Assembly (NCBI GenBank): GCA_022509085.1
Contig: JAFLTW010000004.1
Span: forward strand, 1-64,000
Direction of reading: 5' to 3'
DNA: 64,000 bases
DNA from: Muribaculaceae bacterium
Lineage (GTDB): Bacteria; Bacteroidota; Bacteroidia; Bacteroidales; Muribaculaceae
Each line of letters begins with the position of its first letter. Positions within the stretch are counted from its first letter, which is position 1. The notes beneath the pieces were generated by a model. That model worked only from the letters and a program-made list of their open reading frames with translations. It made no database searches and was not told the origin of the DNA. This document shows, piece after piece, positions 1 through 9,815 of the stretch. The position numbers and the translations under genes were made by a program.

Positions 1-243
1 ACCCATTAATGTAGTTAGAGGATCTATGCGATCCAATATAATTTCTTTAGTAATTAGGCATTCTAGTATATCTTTAAGATCCGATACCTGGAGAATATAA
101 TGAATAGAATAATTTAGAATGAAATTATGAACCTCATCGTTAGAAATATCTTCACAAGAAAAAATTTCTTTAAGTACTTTAATTTTTAAATTCTTATCAT
201 CAGAATATTTGAGATCTCGAGTCAGTTCTTCGTATTTACTCAT
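1..243 (-). CDS. Hypothetical protein, partial (runs off left edge); last visible gene of the defence operon
   Basis: ATG at 243 (minus) opens a frame MSKYEELTRDLKYSDDKNLKIKVLKEIFSCEDISNDEVHNFILNYSIHYILQVSDLKDILECLITKEIILDRIDPLTTLMG without a stop to position 1; 25 bp after the res stop; not in the supplied ORF list because it is truncated. Confidence 0.6.
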   Translation of the reverse strand, partial: MSKYEELTRDLKYSDDKNLKIKVLKEIFSCEDISNDEVHNFILNYSIHYILQVSDLKDILECLITKEIILDRIDPLTTLMG

Positions 244-268
244 CACTTAGGGTTATTTCAAAATCTTT

Positions 269-3200
269 TTAGGATTCTATCATATATTTTTGGAGTCTTT
301 TCCTTAGTTCCTCGAATGTGTCTACGTGCTCGTAGCGGACATTGGCATCGGAATACTCATTGAAGAGAGTTTTGGCACATTTTATCTTCGCGTCCTCGAT
401 AGGCTTAATGTTCATGCTGTCTAACGTGCCTTTCGTTTCGGCAATAAAATAGATGTGCTTCATACCCTCATGTTCAAAGGCAATTGCCCAGTCGGGCGAG
501 TAGTTGCCGACAGGTGTAGGTATCTGGAAAGTCCGGGGAAGTTTTGCATATACTGCCACTTCGGTTCCGCTCTCCAGTCCTTCGGCAAACTTCTTTTCCA
601 CGTCACTGTCGAAAAATACATAATCACTGATATGCTTCTTCGTCTTGATAGCCTTGGCAAAATCCCCTCTTGACTTCAAAGTGAATATGTTAGAGTCATA
701 TTTACCTTCTGTTACCGAATATTCAATATGGCTTACAATCATAGTCGCTTTTTCTGCCTTAATGAGATTCGATACCTGCGAAATAAACTGCTCCGGATTC
801 CATGCGAACATATGCAGTTGATTAGGCTTTATGCCTTTCAGGATTTGAATTATAGTATGCCGGGTAAGATGAGTCTGACTTGCCAGTCTGCCAACCAAAT
901 CATAGCGTGTATTATCGGAAATTGGCGCTTCTACGAAATATGTCAGGGGTTCTGACGCGGTCTTGTCAAATACTACCTTGTTGTCTTCCGTAACTTTTTG
1001 CTTACCCTTTTCCTTTACAATCATCGGGCGATTAATGTTAAGGTGGGCATTGATAGAATTGACAGCTTTTTCAATTAGTTGGTCGCTGTCGTAAGTTACG
1101 GTATAGACGTATTTATGGTTTATCTCATTCCATAAGGCTTTGAACTCCTCTTTGTTGAAGTTTTCGTTCAGTTTATTGACTTCCGTTTTCTCCTGACCGG
1201 TTATGTCATTAAGCATCTCCTTAAGAAGATCCCTATCAATTACAGCATCAACTATCTTCTTGAACGTATCAGACAAATCCTCAATATCTTCCGGCATAGG
1301 AACCAGAGAGTTTGAAGCCGAAGCCTCGCGGTATTTGTCGGTAGGCTCGTTTGTGTTTACATCAATATACTTATTGATTTTAAGGTATGCCTTAAGCATT
1401 TCAATATCACCGTTCCCCACATATCGTTTCGTTCCGGCATTGGTCGTCAGTTCAACATTCGTGAATGTCCGCAGATAGTCGTCATCCACTCTTGTAGGCC
1501 GTTCACGCAGAGTCTGCATGATCTCGTTTTGCAACGCCTTACTGAACTCTGCAAACGATTCGTTGGCAATTACCGTCAGTACGTTTATCTCAAAGAAGTC
1601 TTCACCGAGAAGTTCGGCATCTTGTCTTACTCCGTTCCGATCAACGCAGATACGCAGCCCACGACCCACTTCCTGACGTCTTGACGTTTCGTTTGACGTT
1701 TCCCTAAGCATACAGATCTGAAACACATTGGGATTGTCCCAACCCTCTCGCAAAGCGGAATGAGAGAAGATAAAGCGGGGGGAGTCGGGACTCATGCTTA
1801 GCAACCAACCCTTATCGCGCAAAATACGATCGAATGCCTCTCGGTCTTCGCTGTCACCCTCCTTGTCGCTCTCGGTGTTCACGATCCGTTTGTTCTTGTC
1901 AATGGAGAAATAACCGCTGTGAACTGTCTGCGGTCTGTACTGCCTAAGGTATTCGTTATAGTCCTCATCCCATATATGAAATTCCTTCTCCACAGCACGG
2001 GCATATTCCTCTTCAAATATCCTTTGAAGACGACCCTTCACCATGTTCCCTTCGGCATCATAACTGCGGTAGTTACTTACGAAGTCAATGAATATCAGCG
2101 ACAAACATTTAATGCCTCTTTTGAATAGGTCTCTTTCCTTTTCAAAGTGGGCTTTTATCAGACTCCGGATCTGGGAGCGTTGTAGTTCCTCGCGGTAGGA
2201 GTCGTCACCGATAATATCGCCAACATGGAGCACTTTACCGTTCATAAACGTGACGGACTGGTGTTCCGGGCTTATGTCGGTTATGATATATCCGTCATAA
2301 AGATCAAGTTTCGATTCCTGCTTCAGGTCTTCACCTTTTTCAAAATCCTTGGTTACAAAGGTTATGACTTTTCTCTCGCCTGTCAGTTTCTTTTGAAATT
2401 CCAACTTGGCCTTTACAATGTTTTTCTTCGCTATTATCTCTTTGACTGATATATAAGCCGTGGGGGTAGGATTCGATACATACTGACCGATGGTGTTGAT
2501 GCGCTTAACCAACTTCTGCCGGAAGGCGTCAATGGCATCCAAAGCATAAATACAGTTATGCTGCTCTCTGTGAGTAGCGGAATAATACAAGGCAAAGAGT
2601 GGATTGAATTGCTTGATACCCTCTACTGTAGCCTTTCCTCCTAATCGTTGGGGTTCATCGAGTATCACTATCGGATTGTTGGCAGCAATCACATCGATAG
2701 GTCTTCTCGACTTGAATTTGTCCTGTTCGGAATATATAATCCTGGAGGCTTTGTTGGACGCTCCCTGTTTCATCGACTGAGCAAACGCCTGATTGTTGAT
2801 AATCATGGTGTTTATGTTGCCGTTTTCGGAATAATTCTGAATATCGTTGAGTCGGTCGCTGTTGTAGACAAACCATCTGATTTTCTTGCCATATTGCTCA
2901 AAGAAATGGTCTTCAAGTAGTGTGAAACTTTCGGCCACACCCTCGCGGATCGCTATGCTGGGAACAACGACAATAAACTTAGACCATCCGTAGCGCTTGT
3001 TGAGTTCGAACATCGTCTTGATATAGACGTAGGTCTTGCCGGTACCTGTCTCCATCTCGATGTCGAGGTTGACCGGAGCCACGCCTCTTACGAGTTTTTG
3101 TGAAACTGGTATATGGTTCATTTTCTGTACCATCTTTATGTTCTCCAGAATAGTATCAGGACTGATGGCAAAGGGTGCATTCCTATAACCGGTGTCTTCA

Positions 3201-3367
3201 AGCAGATCCAACACACCGTCTGGCAGTTTGCCGGGGTCTATTCGATAGATGGCTCCGTCATTGAAGGGCTGGCCGTCAAAGACTTCGCAGGTAGAGTATA
3301 CGGCATCGGTCTGATAGGCCTGAACCTTGAATTTAAGCCTTACTCCGGTTTTCTCTTTCTGTGTCAT
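269..3367 (-). CDS. Type III restriction-modification enzyme, Res subunit (DEAD/DEAH helicase plus PD-(D/E)XK endonuclease)
   Basis: 1032 aa; Walker A METGTGKTYVY, DEPQ box (VILDEPQRLGG), C-terminal PDWAIAFE..YFIAETKG nuclease motif; adjacent to Mod. Confidence 0.93.
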   Translation of the reverse strand: MTQKEKTGVRLKFKVQAYQTDAVYSTCEVFDGQPFNDGAIYRIDPGKLPDGVLDLLEDTGYRNAPFAISPDTILENIKMVQKMNHIPVSQKLVRGVAPVNLDIEMETGTGKTYVYIKTMFELNKRYGWSKFIVVVPSIAIREGVAESFTLLEDHFFEQYGKKIRWFVYNSDRLNDIQNYSENGNINTMIINNQAFAQSMKQGASNKASRIIYSEQDKFKSRRPIDVIAANNPIVILDEPQRLGGKATVEGIKQFNPLFALYYSATHREQHNCIYALDAIDAFRQKLVKRINTIGQYVSNPTPTAYISVKEIIAKKNIVKAKLEFQKKLTGERKVITFVTKDFEKGEDLKQESKLDLYDGYIITDISPEHQSVTFMNGKVLHVGDIIGDDSYREELQRSQIRSLIKAHFEKERDLFKRGIKCLSLIFIDFVSNYRSYDAEGNMVKGRLQRIFEEEYARAVEKEFHIWDEDYNEYLRQYRPQTVHSGYFSIDKNKRIVNTESDKEGDSEDREAFDRILRDKGWLLSMSPDSPRFIFSHSALREGWDNPNVFQICMLRETSNETSRRQEVGRGLRICVDRNGVRQDAELLGEDFFEINVLTVIANESFAEFSKALQNEIMQTLRERPTRVDDDYLRTFTNVELTTNAGTKRYVGNGDIEMLKAYLKINKYIDVNTNEPTDKYREASASNSLVPMPEDIEDLSDTFKKIVDAVIDRDLLKEMLNDITGQEKTEVNKLNENFNKEEFKALWNEINHKYVYTVTYDSDQLIEKAVNSINAHLNINRPMIVKEKGKQKVTEDNKVVFDKTASEPLTYFVEAPISDNTRYDLVGRLASQTHLTRHTIIQILKGIKPNQLHMFAWNPEQFISQVSNLIKAEKATMIVSHIEYSVTEGKYDSNIFTLKSRGDFAKAIKTKKHISDYVFFDSDVEKKFAEGLESGTEVAVYAKLPRTFQIPTPVGNYSPDWAIAFEHEGMKHIYFIAETKGTLDSMNIKPIEDAKIKCAKTLFNEYSDANVRYEHVDTFEELRKRLQKYMIES

Positions 3368-5265
3368 AATACTCGCCTGATGGTGTTGGGTGAATATAGG
3401 TCGAATATCTGCTCGAAATTATCTATGATGTTGTCGGGGTTGTACTTGTTTTCGGCCGAGTTTTCCGGTTCCCTCATCACGAATTTCAATGGCTGCATCT
3501 TTGCTATTTCTATGATGGTCTTGTCGTCAACCGAACGGTCGAACACTGCGATAAGATCTCCATCATCAACATTATAGATTTTATGGGCGTTAATGGTTTG
3601 TTCCTCTATGTTGGCAGAAAGCGGAATGCTGTTGTTGAGCATTATCTGGAAGAGGAGGTCAAGGTCCGTGCGGTCATCTTTCACATTATCCAAAACATCA
3701 TCGAAGTTGAATGTGCCGATCTGATTTGGAGCCACAGACACATCCTTCATGTTGGAACTGTCAAGTTTCAATACCCGGAAACCGATGTCTAAATCCTGAC
3801 CTTGCAGACCTGCTTCTTCCTTTACTTTTTCACCGGCTCTTCTGATACGCTCCTTGCCGATTTCGCAGATATTCTTATAACCGGCTTTTCTTGCCTCACT
3901 ACCTTCTTCTGTTTCTTCATCCAACTGTACCATGATGAATTTGCGGTTTCCACCATCTTCTGCATTCAGTTTCATCACAGCATGAGCAGTAGTTCCGCTA
4001 CCGCTGAAGAAGTCAAGTACCAAAAAGTTATTATCTTTACAAGATATTTCAATAAATCTACGTAGAAGACTAACAGGTTTAGGAGTGTCAAATACTGATT
4101 GGCCCTTAAATAAATGTAAGACCTCTCTTTTTCCACTATCATTTGTTCCAACTTCTTCCGCCTTCCAAAGAGTATGTGGAGTAATTCCTTGCTCCATTTC
4201 ACTCAAAAAAACTTTCAATCTCGGCACATTATTTCCATTTGAACCGAAATAGATCCTGTTATCTTGAATCAGTTCCTCTAATTTATCTTTTGTGAAACGC
4301 CAGCATAAACCAGAAGGAACATCAATTTCTCTCCCGCTTGGAGTAGTTATTTTATAAAATTGAGACTTTGTTCCATGACCACCTTGAACTGTAATAGCCA
4401 CAGATTGCCAGTCTCCTCGAGGATCATTGTCTGGATTTGAATAACGCGAAAGGATTTGTTCTGTATATGGTAAACTACCTCTTAATTCTTTAAATCTGAA
4501 ATAATCTTTAGCGTATGCCAATATATAATCATGATTAACGGAAAAGACTTTTCTATTTTCTCTTGATGTACGTTTTTCCCATATAAAAATTGCTAAAGAA
4601 TTTTCTTCATCAAAAATTTCATCACAAATTTTTTTAAGATTTTGAACTTCTTCTTCTCCAATTGAAATGAAAATCACGCCATCATCGGAGAGGAGGTCTC
4701 GGGCTACTTTGAGTCGGGGATACATCATGTTGAGCCAGTCGGTATGGAAGCGACCGTTGGACTCGGTGTTGGTTTTGTAGATGTTGCCGTATTCATCATA
4801 TTTGCCTTCCATTGTGTCCATCTCTTTCTGGGTTAGGAAACGGTTGTCTTTATAGACGAAATCCTTACCGGTATTATACGGTGGGTCGATATAAATCATC
4901 TTAACCTTACCGAGATAGGTTTCACGCAACACCTTCAGCACCTCTAAATTGTCCCCTTCGATATACAGGTTTTCGGTGGTGTCGAAGTTCTTTGAACTCT
5001 CCTTGTCCGGGCGGAGGGTCATCGTGGTCGGTGTGTTGGCAAGTGCTGATGCCTGGCTCTTCATCGGCCATGTAAACTGATAGCGTTCCTTTTTACCTTC
5101 GACAAATGCCTCGCCCAACTCCTGACGAAGTTTGTCGAAGTCTATGGCATGAACTGGGTTGCCGTTCTTATCTGTTGTTTCCGTGACACAGTGAGGAAAA
5201 AGTTTACCGATTCTGTCGATATTCTCCCTCACCATGTCAGTCGTTTCCATCTTCTGCTTTTCCAT
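3364..5265 (-). CDS. Type III restriction-modification Mod subunit, site-specific adenine DNA methyltransferase
   Basis: 633 aa; DPPYNTGKDF (motif IV) and DFFSGSGTTAHAV (motif I, beta-class order); 4-bp ATGA overlap with res. Confidence 0.94.
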   Translation of the reverse strand: MEKQKMETTDMVRENIDRIGKLFPHCVTETTDKNGNPVHAIDFDKLRQELGEAFVEGKKERYQFTWPMKSQASALANTPTTMTLRPDKESSKNFDTTENLYIEGDNLEVLKVLRETYLGKVKMIYIDPPYNTGKDFVYKDNRFLTQKEMDTMEGKYDEYGNIYKTNTESNGRFHTDWLNMMYPRLKVARDLLSDDGVIFISIGEEEVQNLKKICDEIFDEENSLAIFIWEKRTSRENRKVFSVNHDYILAYAKDYFRFKELRGSLPYTEQILSRYSNPDNDPRGDWQSVAITVQGGHGTKSQFYKITTPSGREIDVPSGLCWRFTKDKLEELIQDNRIYFGSNGNNVPRLKVFLSEMEQGITPHTLWKAEEVGTNDSGKREVLHLFKGQSVFDTPKPVSLLRRFIEISCKDNNFLVLDFFSGSGTTAHAVMKLNAEDGGNRKFIMVQLDEETEEGSEARKAGYKNICEIGKERIRRAGEKVKEEAGLQGQDLDIGFRVLKLDSSNMKDVSVAPNQIGTFNFDDVLDNVKDDRTDLDLLFQIMLNNSIPLSANIEEQTINAHKIYNVDDGDLIAVFDRSVDDKTIIEIAKMQPLKFVMREPENSAENKYNPDNIIDNFEQIFDLYSPNTIRRVL

Positions 5266-5275
5266 ATATGATGCT

Positions 5276-5887
5276 TTATTTTATGCTTGATAGTTCGCGT
5301 TTTAGTTCCTTGATCTCATGAAACAGTTCCAACTGCTTTTTATTCTGTCGGCAGTTGGACAATTTCTTTTGAAGTGAATCCAATTGCTTTGTCAATTGTT
5401 CTTTCTTCCGGTTAGATTCGATTGCCGTATCTATATCGGAACCCTCATCGACCTTTAATCCTGATATTTGAGAGATAAAATTCTGCCAAATTGAGTCCAG
5501 ATTTAGACCTACTAATTCCAAATGAATATTTTCCGTAGTGCTCCACGGACTGATGAAAATCCCCGTGTGATAAACAGCAATCTGCATTTTATCTTTATGA
5601 CAAAGCATTAGAATCAATTTATGCGGAATAAGTTTGGATATTAGAATTAGATTTTTGGGATCATAATCCAAACGTTTCAGTTCTACTCTCACCACGAAAA
5701 TAGCCTTGATATCTTCTGCTTCTGCTATAGCCGGTAATGTTTGTGGCGAAATTACATGGGTAAAGTCGAGCCTGGCTATGTCTCTGTCAAAGGCATCACG
5801 CTGCGATTGCTTAAACTCAAACTTCTTATAAATCTGAGCCTTTGGCAACACCCTCTTAACTTCCGTAGATACCGGCAATCCGTACAT
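5276..5887 (-). CDS. DUF4391 domain-containing protein
   Basis: 203 aa; MYGLPVSTEVKRVLPKAQIYKKF...FDRDIARL...ISPQTL pattern matches remembered DUF4391 proteins; C-terminal coiled coil; located in the R-M operon. Confidence 0.75.
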   Translation of the reverse strand: MYGLPVSTEVKRVLPKAQIYKKFEFKQSQRDAFDRDIARLDFTHVISPQTLPAIAEAEDIKAIFVVRVELKRLDYDPKNLILISKLIPHKLILMLCHKDKMQIAVYHTGIFISPWSTTENIHLELVGLNLDSIWQNFISQISGLKVDEGSDIDTAIESNRKKEQLTKQLDSLQKKLSNCRQNKKQLELFHEIKELKRELSSIK

Positions 5888-6399
5888 TAATCCTCAATTG
5901 CGAATATATAATATCTGCCTCTATAGGTATCAGTATTTTGGCCCGACCTAGCCACAATCCTAAGAGTTTTACCAATTAAATTATCTTGCACAAATTGACT
6001 TGCTATTGTATAATCCTGAGGCAATTTTAAGATATTTCTTTCTTGCAAGGTATCATAGTCTTCGCTTTTTTCCGCTCCATTAGTTTCGAACGCTTCTATG
6101 TGATATATCCCTTGAACCATTTTGAAAAGTGACAATACACTACTTGTACCTTGAGTTACGAAATATTGAAATGGATATTTGGGGTCACTCCCTTTATGTT
6201 TGATTTTAAACATTGCACCAATGACAAAGTCCTCATTTGTTTGAGGTTCTGTTGTTCCAGGAACAGAACCTGCCTCTCTCATACCCCAGCCGGGACCTAA
6301 AGCATTTAATACAGCCTCTAAATTTCTAGATGCTTGATTTCTTGGACGAGAAATATTCGGGTTCTTAATTATTTTAGTTTTCTCTAATTTTGGTTTCAT
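5887..6399 (-). CDS. Hypothetical protein in defence operon (170 aa)
   Basis: Complete ORF with a 1-bp stop/start overlap (TAATG) to the DUF4391 gene; no recognised family. Confidence 0.7.
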   Translation of the reverse strand: MKPKLEKTKIIKNPNISRPRNQASRNLEAVLNALGPGWGMREAGSVPGTTEPQTNEDFVIGAMFKIKHKGSDPKYPFQYFVTQGTSSVLSLFKMVQGIYHIEAFETNGAEKSEDYDTLQERNILKLPQDYTIASQFVQDNLIGKTLRIVARSGQNTDTYRGRYYIFAIED

Positions 6400-6423
6400 A
6401 TTATATAAGTAACTTATTCTATG

Positions 6424-9400
6424 TTATTTGATTATTAGGAAACATATTAATTCAAAATCGTCAAGACCTTTGACTTGGTTGCCGAAAAGGGCATATGCAT
6501 CCCCTTCAAGAAAAGAGAAGATGTCGCTTTGCTCCTTGACTTTGACAATCGAGGAAATAGCATCGCCAAGAAGTCGGGAATAAGTACCCATCCTTTGGCC
6601 ATCCCTCGTTTCGCCGTTGAATCTCCGGCACAACTCCATTATCGGTTCCGTCTTACCTTTGCAAAGTTTGCGAAGTCGGTCAAGCAAGTCTTTTGGCTCA
6701 AGATGGTTCACGAGCACCGATGAGTCTTGCTGTATATAGACCATATAAAAAGGATGGAGCCGGTTCTTCTTGTCGATGTTGATGGAGTTAATCCGGTTCT
6801 TCAGAACAAACACGACTCCAGGAGGGGTGTCGGCGGTTGCCGGAACTAAGGCATGAAGACCGTAAGGGGTATGTTCGATGTCATGACCTTGCTGCATGTA
6901 TTCAAGCAGGTCAAGACGAAACTCGTTAAGTCCTAAGTCCATAATCGAAACCCCGGTGTTCATTTCCTCCAGGTCAACCACTTCCGTCTGCAATCGTTCC
7001 AACTGTTTGCGACGATATTCAAGGTCTCCCTTTTCTTCAGTCGAGAGTGGGTTGTCATCGCCTGTGGCCGTCATTACTGAAACCTTCATTCGGGCTTCAA
7101 CTCTTCCTTTCAGATTGATATAATCATCCAGATCCATGTTTGGCCAATAGTTCACAAGCTGAATCTTCTCATTCCGTGAGCCGATACGGTCGATACGTCC
7201 GAAGCGCTGAATGATGCGGACAGGATTCCAATGAATATCGTAGTTGATGAGATAGTCGCAATCTTGAAGGTTTTGACCTTCAGAGATTACGTCTGTGGCT
7301 ATCAATACGTCTATATCTTCATGAATATTCGGATAGAGTGTGGAACGCTCTTTGGATATAGGAGAAAATAGTGTAAGGACTTTGTTGAAGTCCATTTTTT
7401 CTCTCAATTTTAATGTGGAGCGGGCTTCGACATCACCGGTCACAAGCGCGGAGTTGAGTCCGTGGCGTTCCTTGATGAGCTGTGCAAGATTATCGTAAAG
7501 ATAAAGTGCGGTGTCGGAGAAAGCGGTGAATATGATGACCTTCTTGTTGTTGCCATTAATTGGATTGGCGAATTTATCTCGCAAATCCAAAATGAGCTGC
7601 TGTAGTTTGGAGTCGTGCTCGGGTGTAATGTCAGTCAGCATGAACAGCAGAAGTTTCAGATTCTCTATATCTTCATCGAGAAATTCACGCCACTGGATAT
7701 AGTCCATATCCCGAAGGTCAATCTTAGTTTTCTTACCTCCGATGAAAACGGAATCGTTTTGCTCGTCGAAGTCAAGACCGTCTTCAAAGTTGAAGTCGTC
7801 AACTCCAGTATCCCCTCCGTTAGAGATATTATCTATTGAAGTGACGGTGCTTGAAATAAGATGAAGTATTCGTTCGAGAGTCATCCTGAAAGAATTGACC
7901 GAACTTTCAAGACGTTTGAGCAGGTTGATGCTCATAAGTCTTCTGATACCGCGTTCTCGACCGGCACGGGATTCAGTTCCGAACCTATTGTCATCTCGAA
8001 CTTCCACGTATTTGTCCCGTTTACTCGGAAGGATGAAGTCGGAGGGAGTGTATATGGCAAGATTGAGACCGGAAACTATCTGATAAATTTCATTGTAATT
8101 TATCGCTTTATTCAGATCGGTAAGGTCAGGGTGTCTGGAAATAGGAGGCAACCGCAAAGGAAAGGTTCCGATGTCGGTTGTATCGTAATACTGCTCGATA
8201 TGCTTGCGAGAACGGGCGATGGTCACACTGTCCAGCACTTCAAAGAAGTCAAAGCTCAGAGAGTCGAGTAGAGCCTTGGTTGAACGGTGTTCCTCCGGAA
8301 GTTCCGACCATCGGTTGAATGCCGCCTGTGCCTGACGGAAGATGTCGTCAATAGTTCTGTCGGTGTTCAGCAGACTGTCTAATTTCTCGCTTTCTCCCTC
8401 GTAAGCGAGTGCAAGTTGGTTTTTAAGGTCGTTGAAGCGGTTGTTGACTGGGGTGGCTGACAACATCAGTACCTTTGTCTTGACTCCGGAACGGATTACG
8501 CGGTTGAGAAGCTGAAGATAGCGGTTCTCCCTCGGGTTCTCGTCGTTCTCGTCGGTGGTAACTTTTCCACCGTTGCGGAAATTGTGGCTCTCGTCGATCA
8601 CCACGAGGTCGAAGTTGCCCCAGCTTATACGTTCCAGGTCATCGCCATTGGAGTAGCCGCTTTTGCGCGACAGGTCGGTGTGGTAGAAGATATGGAAGTT
8701 CAACCGGTCTTTTATGAGGGGATTGTTCTCATAGAAGGAGCGGAAGGTGTTCCAGTTGTCGTAAAGTTTTTTGGGACAGAGAACGAGGATGCTCTTGTTT
8801 CGCGACTGGTAATATTTCATTACAGACAGTGCCGTAAAGGTCTTACCGAGCCCGACAGAGTCTGCAAGAATACAACCGTTATATTTCTCCAACTTGTTGA
8901 TGATGGCCAAAGCCGCATCACGTTGGAAATTGTAGAGCTTGTTCCAGATAACGGAGTCCTTGAATCCAGTGGCTTCGTTAGGCAGCACATCTTCCGAAAT
9001 GTCTTCGAGGAATTCGTTGAAGATGTTGTAAAGGGTCACAAAGTAGATAAACTCCGGTGAGTTTTCTTTATAGGCGTTGGAGATGTTGTCAAGCACTTCT
9101 TCAGTTACGACCTGCAATTTTTCCCTATCGTTCCAAATCTGGTCGAAAATTCCGAGCAACTGAGTCGAGAAAGGCGCCTCCATTTTAGTGATGGCGGTGG
9201 CGATGTTGTTGCCTCTTTCGCAACCGAGCTCAACGGTGGTGAATCCGGTGGGATTGCTAAGGGAATAAGTCGTGTCGTCAACCGATATCATCGGAGGCAT
9301 TCCGGCATTGGTGCGGTTTGACTTGAAACAAACCTTCTTGCGTATCCATTCGGCGCATTCCTTGGCGACTGCTTTCAGTGAAAGCTCGTTGCGGAGTTTG

Positions 9401-9666
9401 ATTTCAAACTCCGAGCCGTAGAGGTCTCGTTCACGGTTAAGCCGGGGGATGTAAAACTCGCGTTTCTGTTTCTCTTGTTTATCGGTTGTGAAGGAGGGAG
9501 AAGTGAAGATGAATCGGAGTTCGTCGATTTCTCCTAACTGCTCTTTAAGCTCCTGAAACGCATAGATGGAAAAGCATGACGCTGCGATAGCAACCTTTGA
9601 TTTTGGATGCAAGGTTGCGAGCAAATCCTCCTTTAGAGTTTTGTTGACGTTGTCAATGATTTCCAT
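6424..9666 (-). CDS. SNF2-type helicase with N-terminal phospholipase D-like region
   Basis: 1080 aa; DSVGLGKT, DESHNFRN, SATPVNN, helicase C motif ATDVISEGQNLQ..QRFGRIDRIGS; N-term KSKVAIAASCFSIYAFQEL...RFIFTSPSF resembles PLD-like domains. Confidence 0.88.
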   Translation of the reverse strand: MEIIDNVNKTLKEDLLATLHPKSKVAIAASCFSIYAFQELKEQLGEIDELRFIFTSPSFTTDKQEKQKREFYIPRLNRERDLYGSEFEIKLRNELSLKAVAKECAEWIRKKVCFKSNRTNAGMPPMISVDDTTYSLSNPTGFTTVELGCERGNNIATAITKMEAPFSTQLLGIFDQIWNDREKLQVVTEEVLDNISNAYKENSPEFIYFVTLYNIFNEFLEDISEDVLPNEATGFKDSVIWNKLYNFQRDAALAIINKLEKYNGCILADSVGLGKTFTALSVMKYYQSRNKSILVLCPKKLYDNWNTFRSFYENNPLIKDRLNFHIFYHTDLSRKSGYSNGDDLERISWGNFDLVVIDESHNFRNGGKVTTDENDENPRENRYLQLLNRVIRSGVKTKVLMLSATPVNNRFNDLKNQLALAYEGESEKLDSLLNTDRTIDDIFRQAQAAFNRWSELPEEHRSTKALLDSLSFDFFEVLDSVTIARSRKHIEQYYDTTDIGTFPLRLPPISRHPDLTDLNKAINYNEIYQIVSGLNLAIYTPSDFILPSKRDKYVEVRDDNRFGTESRAGRERGIRRLMSINLLKRLESSVNSFRMTLERILHLISSTVTSIDNISNGGDTGVDDFNFEDGLDFDEQNDSVFIGGKKTKIDLRDMDYIQWREFLDEDIENLKLLLFMLTDITPEHDSKLQQLILDLRDKFANPINGNNKKVIIFTAFSDTALYLYDNLAQLIKERHGLNSALVTGDVEARSTLKLREKMDFNKVLTLFSPISKERSTLYPNIHEDIDVLIATDVISEGQNLQDCDYLINYDIHWNPVRIIQRFGRIDRIGSRNEKIQLVNYWPNMDLDDYINLKGRVEARMKVSVMTATGDDNPLSTEEKGDLEYRRKQLERLQTEVVDLEEMNTGVSIMDLGLNEFRLDLLEYMQQGHDIEHTPYGLHALVPATADTPPGVVFVLKNRINSINIDKKNRLHPFYMVYIQQDSSVLVNHLEPKDLLDRLRKLCKGKTEPIMELCRRFNGETRDGQRMGTYSRLLGDAISSIVKVKEQSDIFSFLEGDAYALFGNQVKGLDDFELICFLIIK

Positions 9667-9691
9667 ATATCAGCCTCCTACGAAGTCTTTG

Positions 9692-9699
9692 CAAAATTA
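9692..9699 (-). promoter_or_regulatory. Candidate Bacteroidetes -7 element (TAATTTTG) for the helicase/R-M operon
   Basis: CAAAATTA on plus strand, 26 bp upstream of the helicase ATG; no clear -33 TTTG at the expected spacing. Confidence 0.4.
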
Positions 9700-9815
9700 G
9701 CAATTTTTTTGGATATTTCCTTTACCTCAATATTTGGGGAAGAGGACTTTCGCCTCAGGCAACTGCCCTTTCTGATACCGCAGGATACCAGCGTAAAAAG
9801 ATTGCCCCGGACTGT

